Positions 7,952 to 15,712 of a stretch of DNA of 20,929 nt are shown piece by piece. The position numbers and the translations under genes are program-made. The notes beneath the pieces were generated by a model. The model saw only the letters and a list, made by a program, of their open reading frames with translations. It searched no databases and had not been told where the DNA came from. Origin of the DNA: Candidatus Hermodarchaeota archaeon (lineage in GTDB: Archaea > Asgardarchaeota > Hermodarchaeia > Hermodarchaeales > Hermodarchaeaceae); NCBI GenBank assembly GCA_016840595.1, contig JAEOSA010000011.1:1-20929 (forward strand), written 5' to 3'. The number at the start of each line of letters is the position of its first letter. Positions within the stretch are counted from its first letter, which is position 1.

Positions 7952-8464
7952 TTACTCGGTTTGTAATTTCATTTTCTTGGTTTCATCTTGTACTGCATCA
8001 TAGTATTCGATGTCACCTAGATTCCCTTCGGTTTGGTCCTTCCATTTGACCTTCACCGGCATTCCTACATAAACGTCCTCGAATTGAACCTCAGGATTTA
8101 GTTGGGCTAGAAAGGTGGTATCCGCTCCATCCTGTCGTATTGCTATCACAGGGATGGAGTGCATTTCTCCAGTTGTTTCATCTTTTACGTAATTTGCTGT
8201 GAACGTAGCGACAGTACCCGTGTCACGTAGGGCTACCCATTGGTCAGGTTGCACGAGACATTTCCCACATACTAGTTTAGGTGGAAAGCTTACAGTATTG
8301 CAACTTCGGCATTTCAATCCGATTAACCGTTTCTTCTTTAACGCCTGAAGAAAGGGTTCGAAATGAGTAATGTTGAATTTATAGCGACAAGAAGACAGCG
8401 GCCATTTTCCTGGCATCTGGCGCGTTTTCCCATACTCTTTTTTGATATATTCAAGTTTCACCAT
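7952..8464 (-). CDS. DUF35 zinc-ribbon/OB-fold protein, partner of a thiolase-like protein
   Basis: A 170-residue protein with a long basic N-terminal extension, a rubredoxin-like zinc ribbon (Cys52, Cys55, Cys66, Cys69; CxxC-x10-CxxC) and a C-terminal OB-fold beginning near GTVATFT. In the archaeal acetoacetyl-CoA thiolase/HMG-CoA synthase complex such proteins bridge thiolase subunits and help hold CoA; in steroid degradation a DUF35 domain partners the aldolase Ltp2. ATG 8464 lies 1 nt after the stop of the thiolase-like gene and behind GGAGGGCGG, so the two are translationally coupled. A GTG at 8500 would overlap the previous gene and has no ribosome site. Confidence 0.9.
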   Translation of the reverse strand: MVKLEYIKKEYGKTRQMPGKWPLSSCRYKFNITHFEPFLQALKKKRLIGLKCRSCNTVSFPPKLVCGKCLVQPDQWVALRDTGTVATFTANYVKDETTGEMHSIPVIAIRQDGADTTFLAQLNPEVQFEDVYVGMPVKVKWKDQTEGNLGDIEYYDAVQDETKKMKLQTE

Positions 8465-8465
8465 T

Positions 8466-9719
8466 TCATTCCGCCCTCCATTTTCGTCGCGGTTGATCAC
8501 TCAATACCGTGAGTGTCACGAAGTTAATGCAGCCACCCCACCCATGACCAATCGATGAATGAACAGTCTTAGGAACCTGATTTTCAGCCTTACCCATAAT
8601 CTGCAATGCAGCTTCGGCAACTCGCTCTAATCCGGAAGCACCGATGGCGTTGGTTGAATTGACGCCTCCAGAACAATTCACGGGTAACTCGCCTTTAGGA
8701 GCTGTTGAACCATCTCGATAGCGAAGGTGGGCGGTATTTTCCTTAAATAACCCCAATCGTTCTAACCACATCAGTTCTTGATTGGGAAACGGTGAATAGA
8801 CTTCCACGTAATCAATTTCCTTTTCTGGGAACGAAATCCCCGCTTGAGAATAGGCTAGCTTGGCTGATTCTACAGCCCCTAGTTGTTCGCAGGGATCTAG
8901 TTGCCCTGCCCCTGCACCTCCATACCCAACTATGCCTGTTTCATTGGCTACACTGGCTACGCCATTTACATACGCAGGAATATCAACGGTGTCATTGGCG
9001 ATTTCTTCAGTAGTAAAGAGCACTGCACAGGCACCATCGGATGCTGGAGTCACCATCCCAAATCTGAGTGGAAAGGAGACATATGGCGTGGACATAACCT
9101 GTTCGATAGTATAGTCTGGCATCTTGAGGTGGGTCCACCAGTTCTTGGCAGCGTTTCGACGATTTTGGACGACAACACGGGCAAGATCTTCTTCGGTGCA
9201 ACCACTTCGTTTCATGTAGTTTATGGCTTGATAGGAGGCAATACCAATTGCAGCCCCAGCACCAAAAATACGCATAGCATTCTCTGCTGGTAGACCTAAT
9301 GCATTCACAATGGAAATTTCACCTAAGGCTACAGATGATAAACCAACGCTGGTGCTCCCACAGGATTGTTGCTCGAATGCAACGGCCAACACTGTTTCAA
9401 TCCCAGGTAACCCCGCTGCGACATGGTAATAACCAGCAATGGCTACTGACCCGCCTGTGGTGCCCCCAGTTGTTACTCGGATTAATGGCTTGTCACGGGC
9501 TCCAATCCAATCGGTCATCCATAATTCAGGAAGGTTTGCTCCCTCAAAGGCAGGCATATTTCCCATCACGATTGCATCAACAGCTTCCATCTCAATGTTT
9601 ACTTTATGTAAGCAATCTTGAATCGCTTCGTTGACTAATTCAGCCATATTCACATCGGATCGTTTGGAAGCATGTTCACTGAAACCCGCACTTACTATCG
9701 CTGGTTGTTGTCCACTCAT
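8466..9719 (-). CDS. Thiolase-like protein lacking canonical catalytic residues (first of two)
   Basis: Thiolase-fold protein of 417 residues, closest in pattern to SCP-x/lipid-transfer-type thiolases. Fold markers are clear: VTTGGTTGGSVAIAG at 82-96, SDGACAVL near 228, the LYD-like segment VEVYSPFPNQELMWLE around 305-320, and NCSGGVNSTNAIGASG at 348-363. The usual nucleophilic Cys position is occupied by Gly (about residue 86), the GHP histidine by Asn357, and the C-terminal Cys by Ser389. Cysteine-based Claisen chemistry is therefore unlikely. Known relatives without the Cys, such as Ltp2, catalyse retro-aldol cleavage of CoA thioesters with tyrosines; Tyr308 is a possible counterpart (inference). 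Its ATG overlaps the upstream stop by 4 nt and uses GGAGGTG inside that gene. Confidence 0.9.
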   Translation of the reverse strand: MSGQQPAIVSAGFSEHASKRSDVNMAELVNEAIQDCLHKVNIEMEAVDAIVMGNMPAFEGANLPELWMTDWIGARDKPLIRVTTGGTTGGSVAIAGYYHVAAGLPGIETVLAVAFEQQSCGSTSVGLSSVALGEISIVNALGLPAENAMRIFGAGAAIGIASYQAINYMKRSGCTEEDLARVVVQNRRNAAKNWWTHLKMPDYTIEQVMSTPYVSFPLRFGMVTPASDGACAVLFTTEEIANDTVDIPAYVNGVASVANETGIVGYGGAGAGQLDPCEQLGAVESAKLAYSQAGISFPEKEIDYVEVYSPFPNQELMWLERLGLFKENTAHLRYRDGSTAPKGELPVNCSGGVNSTNAIGASGLERVAEAALQIMGKAENQVPKTVHSSIGHGWGGCINFVTLTVLSDQPRRKWRAE

Positions 9720-10864
9720 TTTCGCCCACCTCCTTCTAGCACAAATAGAATATTATTTTGAGCACAGAAGCCGATTTGACCCGAGGCCACAGCACGGTGA
9801 ACCGCTTTAACCTGATGACCAGCTGCTTCACCATGAATTTGCTTCGCTGCTTCAATTAATCGAATCATGCCCGTGGCGCAGGGTGTATTTCCGCTCATCG
9901 CACCACCGGAGGGATTAATGGGCAATTCTCCGCCAATTTCTGTTGACAATGACGCCCCTTTTCCAGGTTTACAGAATCCCAAAGCCTCAGAGAAAATCAT
10001 CTCTTCGTGGGCAAAGTGCTCAAATAATTCCGCAACATTGATATCCTTTTTTGGGTCTTTCACTCCCGCCATTTTATACGCCATTTGTGCAGCATGTTTC
10101 ATTGATCGGCTTTGTGTGAGGTCTCGATCACCCAGATAGTAGGCTTCTTGAGAATAGCCTATTCCGGTAATCCACACGGGATCATCACGAATCTTCAAGG
10201 CTTGTTGTTCTGGAGCTAACAGGATACACGCGGCACCGTCACAGGGATGGGAATACATCAATTCTGTGACCGGGGAGCTGAGTACATCGGCTCTCAAAAC
10301 CATTTCAATTGATGCTGTTGGTAACTGGGATTCAGGTAAAGCCAGCTCATTTGATGCAGCATTTCTCCGATTCTTTACTGCTACTTGAGCAATGTCTTCA
10401 GCAGAGACATTGAAGTGGTTCATGTACGCTCGCATCTGAAAAGCGCCAGCAGTCATGTCGTTGATCAATTCGAGTGGACGTTCAAAGGTGGGATCTGTGG
10501 AAAGAAGTGTGGACGAACTATAGGGATAACAGGAGGGCATGCTCCCACCCCAAACAAGCACTAACTTATGATGACCTGTTAACGCCCGGAGTAGACCATA
10601 ATGAACAGCAAAAGCGCCATCCATTTCGACCTTGGTCTCATCTTTCATGTATCCCCCTCCAGCTTCTACGGTGAAGCAATTCGAGATGGTTCGTCCATCA
10701 TAGTAGTCATTAGTAGCACTGACCACGGAAGTGACATCCTTGTGCTTCAAGTCCATACTATCGAGGGCACCCCTAACAGCTTGGAAAATCAGTTCATACC
10801 GACCCATATTATGATCAAGCGCAGGGGGAACCTGATAATATCCTACAATGCCTACCTTGTTCAC
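9716..10864 (-). CDS. Thiolase-like protein lacking canonical catalytic residues (second of two)
   Basis: A 382-residue thiolase-fold protein, divergent from its neighbour. Recognisable parts are KVEMDGAFAVHYGLLRALTG at 78-97, the HPCDGAACILL segment near 206, INVAELFEHFAHEE around 275-288, and INPSGGAMSGNTPCATG at 316-332. The active-site Cys is replaced by Gly (about residue 83) and the GHP histidine by Asn326; the C-terminal Cys motif is not evident. It starts with GTG at 10864, overlapping the upstream DUF35 stop by 4 nt, with GGGGAGAG just before. The Tyr suggested in the neighbour is Phe281 here, so one of the two may be catalytic and the other structural, a heteromer being plausible (inference). 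Confidence 0.88.
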   Translation of the reverse strand: MNKVGIVGYYQVPPALDHNMGRYELIFQAVRGALDSMDLKHKDVTSVVSATNDYYDGRTISNCFTVEAGGGYMKDETKVEMDGAFAVHYGLLRALTGHHKLVLVWGGSMPSCYPYSSSTLLSTDPTFERPLELINDMTAGAFQMRAYMNHFNVSAEDIAQVAVKNRRNAASNELALPESQLPTASIEMVLRADVLSSPVTELMYSHPCDGAACILLAPEQQALKIRDDPVWITGIGYSQEAYYLGDRDLTQSRSMKHAAQMAYKMAGVKDPKKDINVAELFEHFAHEEMIFSEALGFCKPGKGASLSTEIGGELPINPSGGAMSGNTPCATGMIRLIEAAKQIHGEAAGHQVKAVHRAVASGQIGFCAQNNILFVLEGGGRK

Positions 10865-11337
10865 TTTTCTCTCCCCTCTGCCTTTCTAAAGCCCTTGATA
10901 TCTGAAGGATGACCTTTCAGCTCATCAGCCCAGACAACCCGAACCTTCATACCAATCGACAGGTCTTTTTCTTGAAGATCAAGAAGCGGATAAACAACCG
11001 CTGTATCGGTTCCATCAAATCGCACCATTCCTATCAGAGTGGTATCGGGAGTTTTTTTCTGCTCAGCTTCAGACACTGCAATCCTTGTTGTTGTGAAATT
11101 CTGTAGTGTTCCAGTATCTTTTAGTTCAATCCAGTAATCATCCAAATCTATGGTTTTGAAACAGGTTCCACAAACCTTCCTGGGAGGCACGAATACTTTG
11201 TTGCAAGTTGGACATTTATTTCCCAAAATCTGCTTGGTTTCGAGTCCATCATAGAATTTGTCCATGTATTTGCCAACCCAGAAATTGTAATCTGCCTGGA
11301 CAAAACCAGTAGTAATTTCAACTCGTTTCTTTGCCAT
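10861..11337 (-). CDS. DUF35 zinc-ribbon/OB-fold protein, partner of the second thiolase-like protein
   Basis: A 158-residue DUF35 protein: N-terminal helix region, zinc ribbon with Cys42, Cys45, Cys56 and Cys59 (same CxxC-x10-CxxC spacing as the other copy), then an OB-fold from about residue 70 (DTGTLQNFTTTRIA) to GMKVRVVW. It differs clearly from the downstream copy, so the two probably serve different thiolase-like partners. ATG 11337 is preferred, behind AGGAAGTGA; a GTG at 11346 would overlap the upstream stop but is only one base from AGGA. Its stop overlaps the GTG of the following thiolase-like gene, indicating coupled synthesis of a complex. Confidence 0.9.
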   Translation of the reverse strand: MAKKRVEITTGFVQADYNFWVGKYMDKFYDGLETKQILGNKCPTCNKVFVPPRKVCGTCFKTIDLDDYWIELKDTGTLQNFTTTRIAVSEAEQKKTPDTTLIGMVRFDGTDTAVVYPLLDLQEKDLSIGMKVRVVWADELKGHPSDIKGFRKAEGREK

Positions 11338-11342
11338 TGGAC

Positions 11343-12428
11343 TCACTTCCTATCGTACGTTTTATTGAATTTGTTCAGGATTTGGTGAGCTTCGTTCATG
11401 ATTTTGGAGATTAAGTCTTCACATGTGAGTAAATCGTGAATTCGGAGCGAAGCTTGTCCTGCCCATATTGCACCATCTTCAATGTTTCCTTCAGGACCCT
11501 TTGCCCGGTAGGTCCCTTCAGTCTCGAAGAACAATACATCCATAATAGAGATTTCACCCCGTTGCATCTTCTGAGTGAGCTCAAATAGTTCGAGCGAATA
11601 GCGGTTTTTCAAATGCCTTAATGGCCCATATACACCTTGAGTGACAATTGTAGCCGCTTTTTTCGGAAACTTCGCTGAGGAAGCAATGATTTCCTCCTTC
11701 ACTTTATCATTAAACTCACATTCTTTAGTGACGATAAAACGAGTTCCCACATAGATACCCAAAGCGCCAAAGGCCAGCATAGCAACGAGACCCTTTCCAT
11801 CACATACTCCACCACCACCAACGACAGGAACGTCGACCTCTTTTACCACCTCAGGAACAGCCACAAAAGTATGAATTGGCTCATACGCAACGTGCCCTCC
11901 TGCTTCATACCCGGTGACAATCAAGCCATCCACCCCAGATTTCTCGGCTTTCTTGGCATGGTAGACACTCGGAACCGTGTGAAACCGAAGCATCCCTGCG
12001 TCCTGAATTTTCTTCAGATGTGGTTGAGTAGGATCACCTGCTGAGCAGAGAACCATTTTCAGCTTTTTCTGGAGATTAGAATTCTTATCACGTTCCTCGA
12101 GAAGTGCATCCAATAGGAATGGTACATCAGGCTGTTCTGGGGCAACACGAAAATTGACTCCGAAAGTCCCCTGTGCTTTTTGTGCCACTTCACAAATCGC
12201 AGCCATCATTCTTTCTGTTACATTCTCAATCGCCCTCTGTTTAGCTTCTTCATTTTGAATGGCCTCGAAGAGGCCGTCCTCAAGGCGTGGTGCAGGATGG
12301 CTAACCATTCCGAATCCTCCTGCTGTAGCTACGGCTACTGCGAGATCTTTGGTGTCAAATGGACCCATTGCCGCTTGAAGGATCGGATACTCGATATCAA
12401 GCATTTCACAAATTCGCGTCTTGATCAT
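11343..12428 (-). CDS. Nitronate monooxygenase-like FMN flavoprotein
   Basis: TIM-barrel flavoprotein of the nitronate monooxygenase / FabK-like family, 361 residues. Visible features are the N-terminal YPILQAAMG at 14-22, GGFGMVS near 37-43, the flavin-site loop GYEAGGHV at 173-180 with His179 in the position of the catalytic base of 2-nitropropane dioxygenases, and the phosphate-binding PVVGGGGVCDGKG at 201-213 followed by GTRFI. ATG 12428 follows AGGTGAT at ideal distance; an ATG 31 codons upstream has no ribosome site. In pathways, this family also includes enoyl-thioester reductases, which would suit a CoA-thioester operon better than nitronate oxidation (inference). A TTTTAAG element in the preceding gap may give it its own promoter. 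Confidence 0.88.
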   Translation of the reverse strand: MIKTRICEMLDIEYPILQAAMGPFDTKDLAVAVATAGGFGMVSHPAPRLEDGLFEAIQNEEAKQRAIENVTERMMAAICEVAQKAQGTFGVNFRVAPEQPDVPFLLDALLEERDKNSNLQKKLKMVLCSAGDPTQPHLKKIQDAGMLRFHTVPSVYHAKKAEKSGVDGLIVTGYEAGGHVAYEPIHTFVAVPEVVKEVDVPVVGGGGVCDGKGLVAMLAFGALGIYVGTRFIVTKECEFNDKVKEEIIASSAKFPKKAATIVTQGVYGPLRHLKNRYSLELFELTQKMQRGEISIMDVLFFETEGTYRAKGPEGNIEDGAIWAGQASLRIHDLLTCEDLISKIMNEAHQILNKFNKTYDRK

Positions 12429-12575
12429 AAAATCACCTAAATTGAGAAAGGAAGAGTTGCCGGTATTCACTTCTATCGGATTTCTGAAGGTTCTATTAGA
12501 TGTAACTTCACTTAAAATCATGACTCGCGATTACCAATGGAAGCGAATGAAGATAACCAGGTGCTATGAGGAGTC

Positions 12576-12959
12576 CTATGATTCTTTAGGAGGTTCTTTG
12601 AAGGAGAAAGACATGATGATTTCTAAGACACGCTTCTGTTGCAAGAAATTAATGAGTTGGTCCACTTTCGAAGGACACATTTTACGTAACCGTTCAGCAG
12701 CCTCTGCATCTAAACCAAAAGCCTCCCGACGTTGAATCTCACCAGACACCTTTTCTTTGGCAACAGGTGCAGCGATATCCAAATCAGTCATTGAAATACT
12801 CTCGGATTCAAGCTTGTTGGTTAGGGCACCATATTCCTTATTGATCTGCTGTAGTAACGCCAGTTTTCGATTCAAATCAGTGACCAGATTATAGGCACAT
12901 AAGGACGCAGCACAGCCCATGAGGTTATCTACTACATGGTCTTTCGGGTCTCCGGACAT
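12576..12959 (-). CDS. Unknown helical protein in the thiolase-like run
   Basis: Not recognised. With ATG 12959 it is 127 residues, charged and predicted mostly alpha-helical, with a Cys-containing early segment (DNLMGCAASLCAYN), a coiled-coil-like middle (NRKLALLQQINKEYGALTNKLE) and a C-terminal helix pair containing RLRKMCPSKVDQLINFLQQKR. No enzyme motif is visible. An in-frame ATG at 13007 would add 16 hydrophobic residues and is an alternative. It lies between the ABM gene and the flavoprotein gene on the same strand, so it may be a small subunit or accessory protein of that pathway. Confidence 0.65.
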   Translation of the reverse strand: MSGDPKDHVVDNLMGCAASLCAYNLVTDLNRKLALLQQINKEYGALTNKLESESISMTDLDIAAPVAKEKVSGEIQRREAFGLDAEAAERLRKMCPSKVDQLINFLQQKRVLEIIMSFSFKEPPKES

Positions 12960-13068
12960 ACTACCACGAGAGATAACAAGGAAGTGGTAAGTCAAAAGAA
13001 TTGTCATATGTGATTCAAATTGTTGTTCAACTGTTGGAATGAAATCTAATTTCGATCACTTTCACAGT

Positions 13069-13386
13069 TTAGACCAATAGTTCAGCTCTAACATCATAAT
13101 GTTGCGAACGAGCATCAAATCGAGAAAGCAATTCTCTGGCCCTAGGAGGAACAACTGCAGTTTCATAGTCTTCACCGGCAAAAGTTCGGACTGAATCAAG
13201 AGAATCGAACCACATGATAGTAATGAATTCCACCTCAGTTTCATGAGTTCGACGTAAGAGTTGAATCCCCTGGTAACCATGTATCTGACGTTCTTGAATA
13301 CCTATGAAGATTTCGTTCTTTAATAGAGACTCATAAGCGTCAGCATTTGCATGCGTTGTCCACCCACGCCAAATTCGACTAATCAT
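13069..13386 (-). CDS. Antibiotic-biosynthesis-monooxygenase (ABM) fold protein
   Basis: A 105-residue dimeric alpha-beta barrel (ferredoxin-like) protein of the ABM family. Family features are the opening ISRIWRGWT, the central GYQGIQLLRR strand, EFITIMWFDSLDSVRTFAGEDYE and the RFDARSQHYDV end. Members act as cofactor-free or haem-degrading monooxygenases or as simple binding proteins, so the reaction is not settled. ATG 13386 follows AAGGAGC. It is first in the minus-strand run, preceded by a TATA box at 13433-13442, and probably opens the transcript. Confidence 0.85.
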   Translation of the reverse strand: MISRIWRGWTTHANADAYESLLKNEIFIGIQERQIHGYQGIQLLRRTHETEVEFITIMWFDSLDSVRTFAGEDYETAVVPPRARELLSRFDARSQHYDVRAELLV

Positions 13387-13432
13387 AATTTCTTGCTCCT
13401 TCTAACCAGATTGGATTGTTTAGAATTGACGA

Positions 13433-13442
13433 CTTTTATAAC
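13433..13442 (-). promoter_or_regulatory. TATA box opening the eight-gene run
   Basis: GTTATAAAAG on the minus strand lies about 50 nt before the ABM start, giving a leader of about 25 nt that includes the AAGGAGC ribosome site. A GACGTC palindrome lies at 13448-13453, directly upstream of the TATA box, in the usual place of an activator or BRE-region site. Confidence 0.5.
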
Positions 13443-13515
13443 AACTAGACGTCATAAAATTAACTTACACAGAGAGAGTTCCAAGTTTTGATGATTTTCT
13501 CTAGTGGGATTCCCA

Positions 13516-13695
13516 TCAATTGGATTTTGGTACAGTCCGATTCACGATGCCTCTTTCAGCAGCGGTTTTATGAATCCTAACATTGAAAGGATTGATTCCC
13601 CCAATTTTCACAGCGTTGCAATCGAGGGTTAAGGGATCATGACAGGCAAGGATTGCATTAATCGTAAGCTTCATTACCAAGTTCTTAAGCGTCAT
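13516..13695 (-). pseudogene. C-terminal remnant of a DUF362 protein
   Basis: A 59-codon frame ends in TGA at 13516 and reads ILACHDPLTLDCNAVKIGG followed by INPFNVRIHKTAAERGI. This matches the C-terminal pattern of DUF362 proteins (often ilaStDPvalDavaakimGfdp). Full members are about 300 residues or longer with or without ferredoxin motifs. Upstream in the same frame are TAG and TGA codons, and the sequence there belongs to the next, plus-strand gene. The remnant therefore appears cut by a rearrangement; an in-frame ATG at 13695 exists, but a functional short protein is unlikely. Confidence 0.65.
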
Positions 13696-13709
13696 GTTTG
13701 GCGACGCCT

Positions 13710-14555
13710 ATGGTGAACCCTCTCGCTATATTCAGCATACCGGATTGGACTTGGGACTTGATTATCGCACTTGTGACCTTTGTTCTCCTCCTCATCCTAA
13801 TCCGCATCAGCGATATGCTCCATCAACGTGGATCCATCCCTCTTTATGTTTCCCAAAAAGTCTTTTACATCTTTGCAGGCCCCCTCTTCCTGATCTGCTG
13901 TCTATTCTTTGCAAGCACTTACTTGAGCCGCTATATGGCGGCAGCGGTACCCACCCTCTTTCTACTCCTTTTCATTACCACCACGCTAGGTTATTCGAAA
14001 AATGAAGGATTTACTCGTGCCCTATCCCCCGAAGGTGAATCCTTTGGACTCCTTAAAAGACCCCTACTCTATGTCCTCTTCATGATTTTCGCAGCCTTAT
14101 ATCTCTGGTATGTTCCCCTCGATATCATGGGTACTCCACAGTTCAACATGTTTATCCCCACAGCATTTCTCATCATGGGACCATTGGCTGGCGGCAATAG
14201 CTTTGCCAACCTAATCGGTCGCCGGTATGGGAGACACAAATTCGAAGTGGTTGCTGAAAAGAGCGTTGAAGGTAGCCTCATCATGTTTTTATTCAGTCTA
14301 CTGTTTACCTTTGTTCCCATTGGGATATATTGGCTCATCCTTGGGCGTATCTTTGAGTCTTTCAGTATCTTCACACTGCTAATCCCAGTGTTTGTTGTAT
14401 CGGGCGTAACTACGATTATCGAGGCCCTGAGCCCACGGTATATGGATTACGTGTTGATTCCATTATCGGCTCTCATCACCATCACTTTCCTCTCTTGGAT
14501 CGGTTTATACCCCTATTTTGTCATGTTTCCTCTACGAAACCCCTTTCTCCCATGA
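13710..14555 (+). CDS. Polyprenol/dolichol kinase-like membrane protein (SEC59/VTE5 family)
   Basis: Integral membrane protein of 281 residues with about seven or eight helices. The family signature is visible: LLKRPLLYVLF around 115-124, then GGNSFANLIGRRYGRHK at 161-177 and EKSVEGSL at 183-190, a pattern shared by CTP-dependent dolichol, phytol and diacylglycerol kinases and related cytidylyltransferases, and a final SPRYMDYVLIP segment. Gly-Asn-Ser stands where many members have Gly-Asp-Ser. It probably phosphorylates an isoprenoid alcohol for lipid or glycan-carrier synthesis. ATG 13710 is chosen over TTG 13698; no ribosome site is seen and TTCTTAAG about 25 nt upstream could be a leaderless promoter. 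Confidence 0.8.
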   Translation: MVNPLAIFSIPDWTWDLIIALVTFVLLLILIRISDMLHQRGSIPLYVSQKVFYIFAGPLFLICCLFFASTYLSRYMAAAVPTLFLLLFITTTLGYSKNEGFTRALSPEGESFGLLKRPLLYVLFMIFAALYLWYVPLDIMGTPQFNMFIPTAFLIMGPLAGGNSFANLIGRRYGRHKFEVVAEKSVEGSLIMFLFSLLFTFVPIGIYWLILGRIFESFSIFTLLIPVFVVSGVTTIIEALSPRYMDYVLIPLSALITITFLSWIGLYPYFVMFPLRNPFLP

Positions 14556-14656
14556 CCGAAAATGCTTGGGTTGCCTGAATGCTAATCGATTGAGTAGATA
14601 AAGAGAAGATTATTATTGCATATCTCTTTACACATTTGAAAGGGAAGGGATGTAGT

Positions 14657-15673
14657 ATGGTGAAAATACTACCTGAAGTTAAGATTGGTTATGGGAACCT
14701 TTACGAGATACTTATTGCACCTATCAAGTTGAAGTTGCTGTTAACAGGTATTGAGCTTAAGATATTCAATGAGCTTTCCAAACCAAAAACAGCTGATCTC
14801 GTGGCTAAGGCTCTGAGCACTGATTTTACTAATACAAGGTTTTTCCTTGACGGATTGGTAGCAATTGACTTTTTAGAAAAAAAGAAAGGGGTTTACAAAA
14901 ACTCACCTATAGCTCAAACCTTTCTAGTTGAAGGAAGCCCAACATACCTGGGACGGATTCTACCCTTTATACAGCCCGACGCGCAGGTTTTCGAGAATCT
15001 CGCCAAACTGGTAAAAGAAGGCCCTCTACCACAACCAGAGACACCGCCGTTTTCGGAAGAGGCGGTGGCTCAGGGAATCGTCATGATGGCTGACGCGGAA
15101 CAGGCTGGCTACGCTCAGGAAGCAGTAAAGATCGTGGTGGAACTACCTGAGTTCCCCTCATTCAAGAAGATGCTTGATCTGGGTGGCGGTCCAGGTCTTA
15201 TTGGGATGGCAATAGTTGCTGAACACCCAAATATGAAGGCAGTAAATTTTGACCTACCCCCAGTCATCAAGGAAGCCAAGGTGTTCATTAAGGAGTATGG
15301 CATGGAGGACCGGATGAAGGTGCTTGCTGGAGACTTCAACCAGGATTCAATTGGTCAAGGATACGATCTGGTCTGGGCATCGGGTGTACTCCAATTTGCA
15401 TTTGACATAGACTATATTGTGAAAAAAGTCTATGAGAGTCTTAATCCAGGCGGTGTCTTCGTTTCTCTTTATCCTTTTGCCTACACTCATGAGCGAACTA
15501 AACCTGAACCTGTCATCTTGGGTCTATTATCAATGGCTTTAATGGGACATGAAGCAGGAGCCGAACACGGATACATTGCCAAATCCATGAAGCGAGCTGG
15601 ATTCAAATCTGTCTATTCACGGAGCTTGGACACTATGTTGGGACCAATGGACCTTGATATCGCCCGAAAATAG
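14657..15673 (+). CDS. SAM-dependent O-methyltransferase-like protein
   Basis: A 338-residue methyltransferase of the plant-type/acetylserotonin O-methyltransferase architecture. Residues ~12-105 form the winged-helix dimerisation domain (IELKIFNELSKPKTADLVA, then NTRFFLDGLVAIDFLEKKKG). Residues ~165-338 form the Rossmann domain: DLGGGPG at 174-180, acidic Asp199 in the second strand, AGDFNQD near 224-230, and LNPGGVF near 262. Similar archaeal and bacterial proteins methylate small hydroxylated molecules; the substrate is unknown. ATG 14657 follows AAGGGA; a TTG at 14636 lies in the ribosome-site region and is not preferred. It stands alone on its strand. Confidence 0.85.
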   Translation: MVKILPEVKIGYGNLYEILIAPIKLKLLLTGIELKIFNELSKPKTADLVAKALSTDFTNTRFFLDGLVAIDFLEKKKGVYKNSPIAQTFLVEGSPTYLGRILPFIQPDAQVFENLAKLVKEGPLPQPETPPFSEEAVAQGIVMMADAEQAGYAQEAVKIVVELPEFPSFKKMLDLGGGPGLIGMAIVAEHPNMKAVNFDLPPVIKEAKVFIKEYGMEDRMKVLAGDFNQDSIGQGYDLVWASGVLQFAFDIDYIVKKVYESLNPGGVFVSLYPFAYTHERTKPEPVILGLLSMALMGHEAGAEHGYIAKSMKRAGFKSVYSRSLDTMLGPMDLDIARK

Positions 15674-15712
15674 CTATGCCTTCTCCCTAAAATTTGATTT
15701 TACATGAATCGT

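Noticed and set aside
8792..9634. Several plus-strand open frames of 60-130 codons
   Set aside because: All are antisense shadows of the first thiolase-like gene, with low-complexity translations and no ribosome sites.
7952..11337. Archaeal mevalonate-pathway acetoacetyl-CoA thiolase/HMG-CoA synthase/DUF35 cluster
   Set aside because: No HMG-CoA synthase gene is present, and both thiolase-like proteins lack the catalytic Cys and His needed for that reaction.
12429..12521. Upstream ATG extending the flavoprotein by 31 residues
   Set aside because: The extension is not part of the barrel fold and ATG 12428 has AGGTGAT at ideal spacing right before YPILQAAMG.
12421..12735. Plus-strand frame spanning the gap before the flavoprotein gene
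   Set aside because: It runs antisense through the ends of two genes and has no recognisable features or ribosome site.
13694..14005. Plus-strand frame of 103 codons overlapping the kinase-like gene
   Set aside because: Its translation is a Pro/Cys/His-rich shadow; the other frame encodes a membrane protein with a recognisable family signature.
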